DNA of 64,000 nt from Natranaerovirga pectinivora (GCF_004342165.1 NZ_SMAL01000002.1:248001-312000), one strand, 5' to 3'; counted from the stretch's first letter, positions 45,128-55,355 are shown. Notes: generated by a model from the letters alone, not told the origin. Made by a program: numbers and translations.

Positions 45128-45871
45128 TTATTCTTCAATAGATACTGGGTATTTTCCTTTTAGAGCTTCTTGCTTTGTAGAATAGACTTCTCTTTGTTTT
45201 TCAGATAAGCATTGCTTTTCAACTTGTGCTTTTACTTGTTCAAATGAGCTTACCTGTGGTTCATTTACAGAATCTACTTTAATTAAGTGATACCCAAATT
45301 GAGTTTTAACAGGCTTGCTAATCTCGCCAGCGCTCATAGAAAAAGCAGCATTTTCGAATTCAGGTACCATTTGACCTTGGCCGAATTCACCAAGACTACC
45401 ACCACTTTCGTTAGAAGGGCAGTTTGAATATTTACTAGCTGCTTCAGCAAAGTCTAATCCATTATTGATTTCTTCTAATATTTCATTTGCTTCTTCTTCA
45501 CTATCAACTAAAATGTGACTAGCAGCAATTTTTTTTGGTTGAGCAAACATAGCTTGGTTTGCATCATAATATGCTTTAACTTCTTTTTCATTTACAGAAA
45601 CAGAAGTCATTAATTTATTAGCTGCATACTGAATAAGTAAGGATTTTTTCATTTGATCTAATACTTTTAAAAAGTCATCTTCTTTTTCTAAGTTGTTCTC
45701 AACAGCATCAGAATAAAGTAACTCTTGAGCAATGACTTCATCAAGTAATTGTCTTTGTCCTTGAGGGCTACTAAATTGAGCTGCATTTTGTCCTAAGTTT
45801 TGCATAAGGGATTGAATATCTGCTTGAGTAATTGGTCGACCATCAACAGTGGCCAATAACTTATTTTCCAT
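45128..45871 (-). CDS. parvulin-type peptidyl-prolyl isomerase
   Basis: The 247-residue product has a SurA/PrsA-like N-terminal helical part (VDGRPITQADIQSLMQNLGQ, LLDEVIAQELL) and a parvulin domain (about 112-215: ASHILVDSEEEA, SKYSNCPSNESGGSLGEFGQ, GYHLIKV). It lacks a signal peptide or lipobox, so it would act in the cytoplasm, unlike PrsA. AAAGGAG precedes the ATG. Confidence 0.9.
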   Translation of the reverse strand: MENKLLATVDGRPITQADIQSLMQNLGQNAAQFSSPQGQRQLLDEVIAQELLYSDAVENNLEKEDDFLKVLDQMKKSLLIQYAANKLMTSVSVNEKEVKAYYDANQAMFAQPKKIAASHILVDSEEEANEILEEINNGLDFAEAASKYSNCPSNESGGSLGEFGQGQMVPEFENAAFSMSAGEISKPVKTQFGYHLIKVDSVNEPQVSSFEQVKAQVEKQCLSEKQREVYSTKQEALKGKYPVSIEE

Positions 45872-46096
45872 TTAAAAATCTCCTTTAAAAATATTTATTC
45901 TCTATAAGAGTGTAACATTAATTTACCATGTTGTAAAACCATAACTGACTAATCTATAGTCGTATTCAGATCATATAACCCAATATATGCTAATAGATAT
46001 AACCTGAAATTCCTTTATATTCAAATTTAGAACTGATATAATAGCAATTAGTTCTAATATATTAAAATATACTTAAAGTGTAGACTGGAGTTATAT

Positions 46097-47152
46097 ATGA
46101 ATAATCAATACTTCTATAAAAATTTAATTGGGTGGTACATAAAAGTGCAGCGTCAATTACCATGGCGTGAAAGCTTTGAACCTTACACCGTTTGGCTTTC
46201 TGAGATTATGTTGCAACAAACCCAGGTTATAACAGTGATAGATTATTTTAATCGATTTGTAAAGGCATATCCAACTGTTGAAGCTCTTTCACAGGCCAAT
46301 GAAGATGATGTTTTTAAACTTTGGGAAGGACTTGGATATTATTCTAGGGCAAGGAACCTGATTCGATGTGCAAAAATTGTAGTAGAAGAATATGAGGGAC
46401 AGTTTCCTAATGATTATAAGACATTATTAAAACTTCCAGGCATTGGACCTTATACAGCAGGAGCCATTTTAAGCATTGCTTATAATCAATCAATACCAGC
46501 TGTTGACGGCAATGTTATGCGAGTAATTTCTAGGTACCGTGGTTTAGATGTGAATATTTCTGATACTAAGAGCAGAGTTGTTTTTGAAAAAGAAGTGATG
46601 TCTCTTATTGGAGGCTCTCCAAGGGATTTTAACCAAGGTATTATGGAATTAGGGGCAACAGTATGTACGCCAAAACAATCAAAATGCGAACAATGCCCTG
46701 TAAATGAAGGGTGTCAGGCATTTAAAAGTAATACAGTGGATCAATACCCTGTTAAATTAAAAAAGATAAAGAAAAAAACAATGAATATGGCAGCTATCAT
46801 TTTAGAGGAACAAGATAAAATGATGATTGTCAAAAGACCTAATTCAGGCTTAATGGCTAATTTATGGGGATTTCCAGTTGTTGAAACTACGAGTAGCACA
46901 CCGGAAAGAGAAATAGAGGATTATATACATGAGGCCTATGGCTTAGAGATTGATGTGCTAAAAATAGAGGAGGGTGCTAGACATATTTTTACTCATTTGA
47001 TTTGGGATATGACGTTGTATCGATGTGTTATAAAAGCCTCTAATAAAGGCAGTAAGATCATAGAATATCCTGAAAATCTCTGGGTAGGAAAAGAAGCATT
47101 TAATGAATATGCATTTCCAACAGCTTTTAGGAAGTTATTCCCTCTAATTTAA
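46097..47152 (+). CDS. mutY: A/G-specific adenine DNA glycosylase
   Basis: MutY removes adenine mispaired with 8-oxoguanine. The 351-residue product has a helix-hairpin-helix (LPGIGPYTAGAI, about 112), catalytic Asp in AVDGNVMRV (about 135), a 4Fe-4S cluster (C-x6-C-x2-C-x5-C, CTPKQSKCEQCPVNEGC, about 192-208) and a C-terminal NUDIX-like domain (about 230-350) that recognises oxoguanine. LPWRESFEPYTVWLSEIMLQ is typical. The ATG follows a GGAG 8 bases upstream. Confidence 0.96.
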   Translation: MNNQYFYKNLIGWYIKVQRQLPWRESFEPYTVWLSEIMLQQTQVITVIDYFNRFVKAYPTVEALSQANEDDVFKLWEGLGYYSRARNLIRCAKIVVEEYEGQFPNDYKTLLKLPGIGPYTAGAILSIAYNQSIPAVDGNVMRVISRYRGLDVNISDTKSRVVFEKEVMSLIGGSPRDFNQGIMELGATVCTPKQSKCEQCPVNEGCQAFKSNTVDQYPVKLKKIKKKTMNMAAIILEEQDKMMIVKRPNSGLMANLWGFPVVETTSSTPEREIEDYIHEAYGLEIDVLKIEEGARHIFTHLIWDMTLYRCVIKASNKGSKIIEYPENLWVGKEAFNEYAFPTAFRKLFPLI

Positions 47153-47171
47153 ATACAGTTTAATCGTAAAT

Positions 47172-47226
47172 AAACCACAAATTCCAGATAATTAAATGGA
47201 TTTTTGTGGTTTGTTTGATTTCTATA
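47172..47226 (+). terminator. terminator after mutY
   Basis: AAACCACAAA (47172-47181) pairs with TTTGTGGTTT (47213-47222) across a 31-base loop that can itself pair (ATTCCA/TGGAT), then GTTT. Confidence 0.55.
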
Positions 47227-47307
47227 GTAAAGTGGTTTAAAATATATTATACTTTAAAAGATATAACCTGATTTGTGACTCTAGAAGAGCATAAACAGAA
47301 AGGATAG

Positions 47308-50300
47308 ATGAATTATATGAAAAGAGAATTAAGAGAAGATAAATTTATAAATATACAAAACAAGTTAAATGATGAATTAGTTGGTCAAGAAGGTTTTGTT
47401 AAAGAACTTACTGATTATTTTAAATTCAAAATTTCCGAAAATGAAAAAGGGGCATTGCTTTTAGTTGGAGATGGTGGAACCTTTAAAAAACAAAGTGTAA
47501 GATTGCTTTTTAAACAACTTAAAGAGGAAGATTTAATCCATAATAATGGATTAGATGAAATTGATTTAACGTCTTATAATTTTAATCTAGGTTATGATGC
47601 CTTTTTAACGGATCTATATGATAAGCTGAATAGTAGTTCTATTGCTGTGTTATTTAAAAATACCGAACAAGCAAGTGAAGAAATTCTATCTCTAATATCA
47701 AAACTCTATCCTAATACATGCTTAATGTTAAATAATGACTATATATTTAAAAACAAGTTCTTAATTGAGGCAGATGAAAACCACCAAAGCCAAAACAAAA
47801 TCAATCAAATAGTTTGCCATAATAAATTTTTTATCTTCACGTACAATAATACAGAAAATCATTCATCTATAGAAGATAAATTTACCAATAAAGATAAGAC
47901 CCTATATACAAAAAGTTTAACTGACCAAGAAAAATACATTCTAATGAAAAAAGAAGTATTTAAAGCCTTGGATAAGATACATGAAGGACTAGGTATGAAT
48001 GTTTTGTGGGGAAGAGAAGACGGGCAAAATGATGTTGACTTTGACCTTTTTGTATTTTTACGTGAGAATTTTAGAGAAAGTACTTATTTTGATGTAAGAG
48101 AGTACATTTCTTATAAACTCTACAAACCTATTGTAAACCTTATAACAAAAGAGACTATTAAAGAGAAAGAAAAACTCCTCATCTATGTAGAGGAAAATGA
48201 AATCTACTGTAAGTATAACAGTGAAAGATACAGCCTTAGCGATTATCTAATACCAACATTAGAAGAAGCAAAGTACAAATTAGACTCTGTTATAGGGATG
48301 AGAGACCTTAAGGATTTTATCATTAATGTTGAAAACAATTATAAAGTACAAAATATAAGAGAGAGATTAGGTCTGCCAACATCCTATATGTCTCTTAATA
48401 TGATATTTACTGGTAATGCAGGCACAGGAAAAACCAATGCAGCTAGAATAACTTATGAATACTTAAATGCTTTAGGCATATTGTCAAAAAGTATTTTCAA
48501 GGAAGTTAGTAAAGCAGACTTTGTAACAGAGAATATCAATGATACAGCAAAAAGAACTCACCAAGTTGTAAGTTCAGCTTTAGGAGGGGTATTATTTATT
48601 GATGAAGCTTATTCTTTGTGTGAAAGCAATGATGACAAAATAGGAAAAGAAATTGTTAATGCCTTGTTAAAAGAAATAGAAGACAATAGAGAAAATCTAA
48701 TCGTTATCTTAGCAGGATATGAAAAAGATATGGAGAACTTTTTAAAATTTAATCAAGGATTAAAGTCAAGGTTTCCTAATATTATTCCTTTTGAGGACTA
48801 CAATCCAGTAGAAATGTATGAGATTGCTGTGAATATTGCAAAATCAAAGGGGTATAAAATTGCAAACAATGTAAAATCTGAGCTTATAGATTTATTTGCT
48901 AAAAATCAGTTCACAGGTAAAACAGATTTAGGTAATGCTAGATTTGTTAGAAACATCGTAGAAAATGCCATAATGGATGCGTCTAAGAAATACTTGACGA
49001 ATAGTGAAAAACAAATAGATTTACTAGAGAGTGATAATTTTAATTTTAAAGTAAAAGCCAAGTTTGATTTAGAAGAAAAATTAGATTCCATTATAGGTCT
49101 AGAGGATGTAAAAAAACTACTGAGAAGTCAATATCAATTAATTGTTGCCCAAGAAAAAAGAAAATCTGTTGGGGTAAAAACAAAACTTGAACAGAATTTA
49201 AATATGGTCTTTGCTGGTAACCCTGGAACTGGCAAAACAAGTATTGCAAGGTTAGTAGCAGATATGTTAAACAGTATGGGCTTACTAAAAGGTGGCCAAT
49301 TAATTGAAACAGATCGCTCTCAGTTTGTATCGGAGTTACCAGGTGAAACGGCAAAAAAAACAGAGTCAAAGTTTAAAGAAGCCATTGGAGGCATTTTATT
49401 TATAGATGAAGCTTATACCCTTGCTAATGATACATTAGGAAGAGAGGCAGTAGAAACATTGCTTAAGCTTATTGAGGACTACTCTAAAGAAGTTATTGTA
49501 ATACTAGCTGGCTATGAGCAAGAAATGGAAGATTTTTTTGATATCAATGTAGGCCTTAGATCAAGATTCCCATTATGGACAAACTTTGAAGATTATAAGC
49601 CAAATGAACTTTTAGACATAGCTATAAAGATAATAGAATCTAGTGGTTTTAAACTCTCTAAAAATGCCCATGCGGCTCTAAAAAATAGCTTTGTGGATAT
49701 ATATGAGAATGCTGATGCAGAGTCAGGAAATGGTAGAATGGTAAGGAATTACGTTGAAAACCTTATTAGAGTACAAAGCATGCGAATTGCAGAAGAAAAT
49801 ATATCAGTTTATGAGATGAACTTAATTACTATTAAAGACATAGAGAAAGTGAATATCGCTGAATACGACAGTAATTTTGACATAGAAAAGAAAATAGAAA
49901 CTTTAGTTGGTAATGAGGCAAAGGCATTTTTAAGAAATCAGTATAAATTATTAAAAGTAAAAGAAAAAAGAAAAAAACTAGGTATAGGCAGTGATTTGAA
50001 TAAATACAACCATATGATTTTTACAGGAGAAAAAGGGACAGGTAAAAAAACTGTATTAAACATATTATCAGAAATGCTCTATACTATGGGCAGTATAAAA
50101 GCTAAAAAAATAGTTGAAGTAGATAAAAGAGATTTAATATCTTTTGCTAACCAAAAGGGTGTTTTAGAAGAAGTTCTAAATAAATGCTTAGGAAAGTTGG
50201 TATTTATTGATCATTGGGATTTGCTACCACCGGATGATGGAGATAAAATAGCATCTGAGTTAATTAAGTTTATTGATAAAAATAAAAATAGGATTTGTAT

Positions 50301-50685
50301 TATTCTTTCTGGGGATAAAAATAATATGAAGAAATTAGTATTCTCTAACGCAGCATTGAATTATAGGTTTCCTATCTGGGTTGATTTTGAAAACTATAAT
50401 AAAAAACAACTGTTTGATATAGGTATAAACCTTTTAATAGATAAAGGGTATGTACTGGATAAAGAGACAGTGCAATCCCTTAATAAGACAATTGGAGAAT
50501 TAGAAGAAAGTGCAGAAGTACATTTAAAAAATGGTCTTTTAGTTGAACAGTATTTAGATTATCTCATTAGAGAACAAAGTGTACGGGTTTGGGATGAAAA
50601 ACTCAGTCAAAAACAGATCAATGTTATAACGATAAAGGATATTGATAACAGTAAAGAAGAGTTTTTAAAAAAGAACAGGCAATAA
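47308..50685 (+). CDS. four-module CbxX/SpoVK-type AAA+ ATPase
   Basis: The 1125-residue product is built from four AAA+ modules of the CbxX/SpoVK kind. Module 1 (about 20-230) has a degenerate P-loop GDGGTFKK. Module 2 (about 335-590) is intact: GNAGTGKT at 369, Walker B VLFIDEAYS near 427. Module 3 (about 605-860) is intact: GNPGTGKT at 637, ILFIDEAYT near 697. Module 4 (about 880-1120) is degraded: GEKGTGKK at 907 and LVFIDHWDL near 965. Such proteins remodel partner proteins; SpoVK itself acts in sporulation. The start at ATG 47308 has a short spacing to AAAGGA; ATG 47317 is the alternative. The partner cannot be read. Confidence 0.88.
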   Translation: MNYMKRELREDKFINIQNKLNDELVGQEGFVKELTDYFKFKISENEKGALLLVGDGGTFKKQSVRLLFKQLKEEDLIHNNGLDEIDLTSYNFNLGYDAFLTDLYDKLNSSSIAVLFKNTEQASEEILSLISKLYPNTCLMLNNDYIFKNKFLIEADENHQSQNKINQIVCHNKFFIFTYNNTENHSSIEDKFTNKDKTLYTKSLTDQEKYILMKKEVFKALDKIHEGLGMNVLWGREDGQNDVDFDLFVFLRENFRESTYFDVREYISYKLYKPIVNLITKETIKEKEKLLIYVEENEIYCKYNSERYSLSDYLIPTLEEAKYKLDSVIGMRDLKDFIINVENNYKVQNIRERLGLPTSYMSLNMIFTGNAGTGKTNAARITYEYLNALGILSKSIFKEVSKADFVTENINDTAKRTHQVVSSALGGVLFIDEAYSLCESNDDKIGKEIVNALLKEIEDNRENLIVILAGYEKDMENFLKFNQGLKSRFPNIIPFEDYNPVEMYEIAVNIAKSKGYKIANNVKSELIDLFAKNQFTGKTDLGNARFVRNIVENAIMDASKKYLTNSEKQIDLLESDNFNFKVKAKFDLEEKLDSIIGLEDVKKLLRSQYQLIVAQEKRKSVGVKTKLEQNLNMVFAGNPGTGKTSIARLVADMLNSMGLLKGGQLIETDRSQFVSELPGETAKKTESKFKEAIGGILFIDEAYTLANDTLGREAVETLLKLIEDYSKEVIVILAGYEQEMEDFFDINVGLRSRFPLWTNFEDYKPNELLDIAIKIIESSGFKLSKNAHAALKNSFVDIYENADAESGNGRMVRNYVENLIRVQSMRIAEENISVYEMNLITIKDIEKVNIAEYDSNFDIEKKIETLVGNEAKAFLRNQYKLLKVKEKRKKLGIGSDLNKYNHMIFTGEKGTGKKTVLNILSEMLYTMGSIKAKKIVEVDKRDLISFANQKGVLEEVLNKCLGKLVFIDHWDLLPPDDGDKIASELIKFIDKNKNRICIILSGDKNNMKKLVFSNAALNYRFPIWVDFENYNKKQLFDIGINLLIDKGYVLDKETVQSLNKTIGELEESAEVHLKNGLLVEQYLDYLIREQSVRVWDEKLSQKQINVITIKDIDNSKEEFLKKNRQ

Positions 50686-50700
50686 CAAAATTATGAAGGG

Positions 50701-50737
50701 AAATATATGCTTATAAATGCATATATTTCTTTTTTTA
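50701..50737 (+). terminator. terminator after the AAA+ gene
   Basis: AAATATATGC (50701-50710) pairs with GCATATATTT (50719-50728), followed by CTTTTTTT. The remaining bases to the next gene show nothing. Confidence 0.75.
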
Positions 50738-50984
50738 AAAAATAATCAGTACATAAATTAAAAACAAAGGATTTATAACATCAATTCATACTCTAGAATT
50801 CAATTATTTGACAATGATTAACATCTATAGTACAATTTAATTAGGTAGTTGATTTTTTGCAAGCTTTATGAAATGAAGGTTGTTTCATAATAATTAGCGC
50901 TGCAATAGACAAGCCTTGTTTTTTATTTATCTTATGTAAATAAAAAACTAAAAGTAAATAAGGCGGAAAGGATGGCGAATTAAT

Positions 50985-52133
50985 ATGTTATATGAAATAG
51001 TTAATGAATTTCCAAATGATTTATTTTTCCAGCAAGAGGGACCTTTAATATCCCTTTATCAACCTACCCACAGATTTTATACAGAAAATAAACAAGACCC
51101 TATACTTTTTAAAAATTTAATAAAGGAAATTGAAGGTTCACTAGCACAAAAGTATTCGAAGAAAGAGATATATCCTATAATGAGCCCTTTTTATCAAATT
51201 GAGAAAGATTTGGACTTTTGGAATCATACTTTAGATGGATTAGCAATATTTGCTACAACAAATAATTGTAAGGTATATAAATTACACCGAACAGTGGACC
51301 CTTTGGCCATAGTAGCTGAAAGTTTTCATATTAAACCTCTTATAAGAACATTTCAATCATCTAACAAATATCAACTATTAGGGTTAAGTGGTGATAAATT
51401 TACATTATATGAAGGCAATAGATATGGTATTGAGGAAGTTAAAATAGATCCTAGTATGCCGAGAACGATCGAAGAAGTTTTAGGGGAGCAATACACCGAT
51501 TCATATTTGGCCCACGGTGTTTATGGAAGTGGAGCAGGTTCCACTATTTATCACGGACATGGTGGCAAAAGTGATGAGATGGATAAAGATGTAGAAAAGT
51601 TTTTTAGATATGTGGATCGATTTGTACTTGAGAATTACTCTACTTCTTCAAACTTACCTTTAATATTAGTTTCATTGAAAGAGTACCACAATACATTTAT
51701 GAATATAAGTAACAATCCATACTTGGTAGAAGAAGGCATAAAAGGCTCTTATGATTCTTTTGATATAGACAAGTTAAAAGAGAAGGCTTGGGAGTTAATC
51801 GAACCTATTTATCTTAATAAAACAAAAAAATTAGTCACCAGTTATATGAATGCAAAAGCAAGTTTGTTAGGCTCTGATAATATAGAAGAAATCGCAAAAG
51901 CTACCTATGAAAACAGAGTGGAAACCATTCTTATTGAATCTGAAAAAATAATACCTGGTAAAGTAGATGAAGATACAGGTGAGATACACTTTGGAAGTCT
52001 TGAGGATCCTAGATACGGTGATGTCCTAGATGATTTGGTTGAATTTGTCATTAAGAAAAAAGGAGAAGTAGTGGTTCTTCCAAAAGAGAGAATGCCAAGC
52101 GAAACAGGTGCTGCTGCTATATATAGATACTAA
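50985..52133 (+). CDS. baeRF-like (release-factor-related) protein
   Basis: The 382-residue product has the features of the bacterial archaeo-eukaryotic release factor families: an N-terminal strand with ISLYQPTHR (about 22-30), a middle peptidyl-hydrolase-like domain, and a C-terminal L7Ae-like part ending VVLPKERMPSETGAAAIYRY. These proteins are predicted to act on stalled ribosomes or as rRNA-linked factors; direct evidence is scarce. A His/Gly-rich loop (GVYGSGAGSTIYHGHGGK, about 184-201) lies mid-protein. AAAGGA precedes the ATG, and a terminator follows. Confidence 0.75.
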   Translation: MLYEIVNEFPNDLFFQQEGPLISLYQPTHRFYTENKQDPILFKNLIKEIEGSLAQKYSKKEIYPIMSPFYQIEKDLDFWNHTLDGLAIFATTNNCKVYKLHRTVDPLAIVAESFHIKPLIRTFQSSNKYQLLGLSGDKFTLYEGNRYGIEEVKIDPSMPRTIEEVLGEQYTDSYLAHGVYGSGAGSTIYHGHGGKSDEMDKDVEKFFRYVDRFVLENYSTSSNLPLILVSLKEYHNTFMNISNNPYLVEEGIKGSYDSFDIDKLKEKAWELIEPIYLNKTKKLVTSYMNAKASLLGSDNIEEIAKATYENRVETILIESEKIIPGKVDEDTGEIHFGSLEDPRYGDVLDDLVEFVIKKKGEVVVLPKERMPSETGAAAIYRY

Positions 52134-52234
52134 GAATAAATATAATAATAGATGCCTATATTTTTATATATTGGGAAAGTTATATTATCTGTATAAGTAA
52201 TCTATTTGAAATAAAGAAGTATTTTAATTATGTC

Positions 52235-52286
52235 TATAATATATTGCTTATATAAATAGCAATATATTATAGGCATATTTTTTTTT
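52235..52286 (+). terminator. terminator ahead of the TRAP operon
   Basis: A perfect 14-bp stem (TATAATATATTGCT/AGCAATATATTATA) with a 9-base loop is followed by a run of ten T. Confidence 0.75.
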
Positions 52287-52385
52287 GCCAATTTTTTATA
52301 GATAAGCAGCAACTTATTATAGTGTGCAACTATCCTAAAGGTATTATAATAGGCATATCAAGTAAATTATAGGAGGAGATACATA

Positions 52386-53417
52386 ATGAAAAGAAAAGGA
52401 ATAAGTCTTTTATTAATTCTTTGCTTATTAGTAAGTATAATGACGGCGTGTTCAAGTAAAGGGGATGAGAAAACAGGTGGGGGGAATGTTGATAAAGTAT
52501 ATACTATGAGAATTGCCCATGCTCAGCCAACAGATAATCCACGTCATATTTCTTTAGAAGCTTTTAAAGAAATGGTTGAAAAAAGAACGAATGGTGGGAT
52601 TACAGTAGAAATATTCCCAGCAGGACAATTAGGAACTGAAAAAGAAATGTTAGAGCAAGCAAGCTCTGGCATCATTCAAGGTTTTCGTGGAGGACAATTT
52701 GACTTTTTACCTAAGTTATTAATATTTACATTACCATTCTTGTGTGAAACATCAGAAGAGGTTACTAGATTATTAAATTCTGATTTTGCAAAAGAAGTTA
52801 CTGCAGATTCACAAAAAGATGGTGTAATTATTTTAGGTCTTGGTGATGCAGGTGGTTTTAGACAATTTTCAAATAATGTTAGACCAATAAAAAAACCTGA
52901 AGATTTATCAGGATTAAAAATGAGAACAAATGGCATGGATACAATTGATCGTACATTTAGAGCATTAGGAGCAAGTACAGTTTCTGTACCTTATAATGAT
53001 CTTTACATGGGACTTAGAACAGGTATTGCTGACGGTCAAGAGAACCCTTGGGTAAATGTATCAACAATGAAATTTTATGAAGTTCAAAAATATTTCACAG
53101 AAATTAATTACCAATTTCATCCAGATCCTTTCTATGTCAATTTAGATTGGTACAATGCTTTACCTGAAGATTACAAAAAGATATTACAAGAGACTACAAA
53201 TGAAATGATGGTAATAAATAACCAAGCAATAGCAGACAACCAAGATGCAGCATTACAAATTATTAAAGCTAATGCAGAAGTATATAAATTAACTGAACAA
53301 GAGCGTCAAGCTTTTAAAGATGCAGCTGAAGCAGTTTATGATGGTTACTTAAGAGATAAATTAATTACTCAAGAAGAATTAGATACAATGAGAGCTATTG
53401 TAGCAGGCACTAAATAA
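52386..53417 (+). CDS. TRAP transporter substrate-binding lipoprotein (DctP type)
   Basis: The 343-residue product is a lipoprotein (signal LLLILCLLVSIMTAC, Cys about residue 22) of the DctP family: MRIAHAQPTDNPRHISLEAF, IFPAGQLGTEKEMLEQASSG, the conserved LKMRTNGMD with the carboxylate-binding Arg, and DGQENPW. It binds an organic acid and delivers it to the membrane subunits encoded next. AGGAGG precedes the ATG. Confidence 0.93.
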   Translation: MKRKGISLLLILCLLVSIMTACSSKGDEKTGGGNVDKVYTMRIAHAQPTDNPRHISLEAFKEMVEKRTNGGITVEIFPAGQLGTEKEMLEQASSGIIQGFRGGQFDFLPKLLIFTLPFLCETSEEVTRLLNSDFAKEVTADSQKDGVIILGLGDAGGFRQFSNNVRPIKKPEDLSGLKMRTNGMDTIDRTFRALGASTVSVPYNDLYMGLRTGIADGQENPWVNVSTMKFYEVQKYFTEINYQFHPDPFYVNLDWYNALPEDYKKILQETTNEMMVINNQAIADNQDAALQIIKANAEVYKLTEQERQAFKDAAEAVYDGYLRDKLITQEELDTMRAIVAGTK

Positions 53418-53495
53418 TAGAGGTTTATGGGAACATATGAGTTAGATCTATGTTCCCATAACAATCTAAAAACGACATAAATTTAATATACATAG

Positions 53496-54020
53496 ATGGG
53501 AGTGATTAATATAGAAACTTTAAAAAAAATTGGGAATCAAATTTATAAAGTATACATGGGTATAGGGATATTCTCTGTGGGTCTAATGGCAACTTGTGTT
53601 ATATATGCAGTAATAATGAGGTATTTTTTTAGCATCTCCCACACTTTTCTAGAGGAATTTATGACAACTCTTTTTGCATTTACTACATTTTGGGGTATTG
53701 GGATTTGTATTGTAGAAAATGAACATGTAACTATTGATAGCTTTTATAATATGTTTCCAGCGAGATTGAAAAAAATTATATCAATCATTAACTACATAAT
53801 TGTTTTAATTGTTGATTTAATAATGGTAAAATTCGGATTAGATTATGCACTAAGATATGGAAAACAAATATCATTTGGTATGAGAGTTCCAATGATTTGG
53901 ATGTATGGAATCATCCCATTAGGGACCATTATTGCATTTGTTTGTATTGCTATCAAATTAGTTATTTTGATTAAATCACCCATTAGCCATTTTGAAAAAA
54001 ATACGGATAGATTCAATTAA
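53496..54020 (+). CDS. TRAP transporter small permease (DctQ type)
   Basis: The 174-residue product has four membrane segments and the DctQ motif FLEEFMTTLFAFTTFWGIG. It bridges the binding protein and the large permease. The ATG 53496 has no ribosome site ahead; a GGGAGTG lies just inside the frame, but no usual start codon follows it, so translation initiation here is unclear. Confidence 0.88.
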   Translation: MGVINIETLKKIGNQIYKVYMGIGIFSVGLMATCVIYAVIMRYFFSISHTFLEEFMTTLFAFTTFWGIGICIVENEHVTIDSFYNMFPARLKKIISIINYIIVLIVDLIMVKFGLDYALRYGKQISFGMRVPMIWMYGIIPLGTIIAFVCIAIKLVILIKSPISHFEKNTDRFN

Positions 54021-54051
54021 TTGCATATTTGAGAAAAGGAGTGATTAGAAT

Positions 54052-55335
54052 ATGGCAATGTTATTTCTGCTTGTGGTACTTATTTTATTGGCCATTATTG
54101 GTGTTCCTTTAGCTTTTGCTATAGGGGCTTCTAGCCTCACATATATGCAAATTATGGCACCACAGTTTGTACAAATGATGCCACAAAGAGTTTGGGGTGG
54201 CGTATTTAGTTTTGTTATGATTGCAATGCCTTTGTTTATATTAGCAGGTGAATTAATGAATACTGGAGGCATTACAAAAAGGATTGTAAAATTTTGTATG
54301 TATTTGGTTAGACCAATTCGTGGAGGATTGGGAGAAGTTAATATAGTAGCAAGTATGCTTTTTGGAGGGATATCAGGATCATCTGTTGCAGACACATCTG
54401 CTGTAGGTTCTATAATGATTCCAGCTATGGAAGAACAAGGATATCCATCAAAGTTTGCCGCTGGGGTAACTGTAGCATCTTCTACAATGGGAATGATTAT
54501 TCCACCTAGTGTACCAATGATCGTTTATGCCATGGTGTCAGGCGCATCAGTAGGTAAATTATTTATAGCTGGGCTTATTCCAGGGCTTTTGATTGGCATC
54601 AGTCAAACATTTTTAGTATTTTACATATCTAGAAAAAATGGTTATCATCCAATAAAAAGAGCTTTTGATAAAAAAGATTTTATTCAAACAATGATAAGTG
54701 GATTGCCTGCATTAGCAATGCCTATTATTATAGTAGCATTTGTATCATTTGGAATATGTACAGCAAGTGAATCAGCAGGAATTGCTGTGCTCTATGCATT
54801 GTTAGTAGGCTTCTTTATATATCGAGAACTAACTATAAAAAATATTATTAAAGCATTAAGAAAAACCCTTATTGCATCAAGTTCAATTATGTTGATCATA
54901 GGTTTTACGACTATATTTACTTGGTTATTAACTATGGCCAATATACCAACTACAATTGCAAACTTTTTCTTATCTTTAAACATGCCAGTTTGGGGATATG
55001 TCATAATTTTTAACATTTTAATACTGTCATTAGGAACTTTTATAGATGTAACGCCAGCTATATTATTGCTATCACCTATTTTATTACCAGTAATGAGAGG
55101 TGTTGGTATTAGTGAATTACAATTTGGAGCAATGTTAATAACAGGCCTTGCCATTGGATTGGTAACACCACCTGTTGGGATGTGTCTAAATGCTTGTAAT
55201 AAAATAAATAGAATGCCTATAATAGATATTTTTAAAGGGGCATTACCATTTATAATTTGTAATGTAATTGTTTTATTTTTAATTAGTTTATTCCCACAAT
55301 TAACAACATGGCTTCCAAGTCTAATTTCTTATTAA
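54052..55335 (+). CDS. TRAP transporter large permease (DctM type)
   Basis: The 427-residue product has about twelve membrane segments and the DctM signatures PLFILAGELMNTGGITKRI, GGISGSSVADTSAVGSIMIP and GLATPPVG-like LVTPPVGMCLNACNKI. It is the sodium-coupled channel subunit. AAAGGAGTG precedes the ATG. A terminator follows, so the three TRAP genes end here. Confidence 0.94.
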   Translation: MAMLFLLVVLILLAIIGVPLAFAIGASSLTYMQIMAPQFVQMMPQRVWGGVFSFVMIAMPLFILAGELMNTGGITKRIVKFCMYLVRPIRGGLGEVNIVASMLFGGISGSSVADTSAVGSIMIPAMEEQGYPSKFAAGVTVASSTMGMIIPPSVPMIVYAMVSGASVGKLFIAGLIPGLLIGISQTFLVFYISRKNGYHPIKRAFDKKDFIQTMISGLPALAMPIIIVAFVSFGICTASESAGIAVLYALLVGFFIYRELTIKNIIKALRKTLIASSSIMLIIGFTTIFTWLLTMANIPTTIANFFLSLNMPVWGYVIIFNILILSLGTFIDVTPAILLLSPILLPVMRGVGISELQFGAMLITGLAIGLVTPPVGMCLNACNKINRMPIIDIFKGALPFIICNVIVLFLISLFPQLTTWLPSLISY

Positions 55336-55355
55336 CATAAAAACTTTCCTTCAAT

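Noticed and set aside
47308-50685. A phage or anti-phage defence ATPase
   Set aside because: The modules match the CbxX/SpoVK group, and neighbours (mutY, baeRF, TRAP) are housekeeping or transport genes. No nuclease, protease or toxin partner is nearby.
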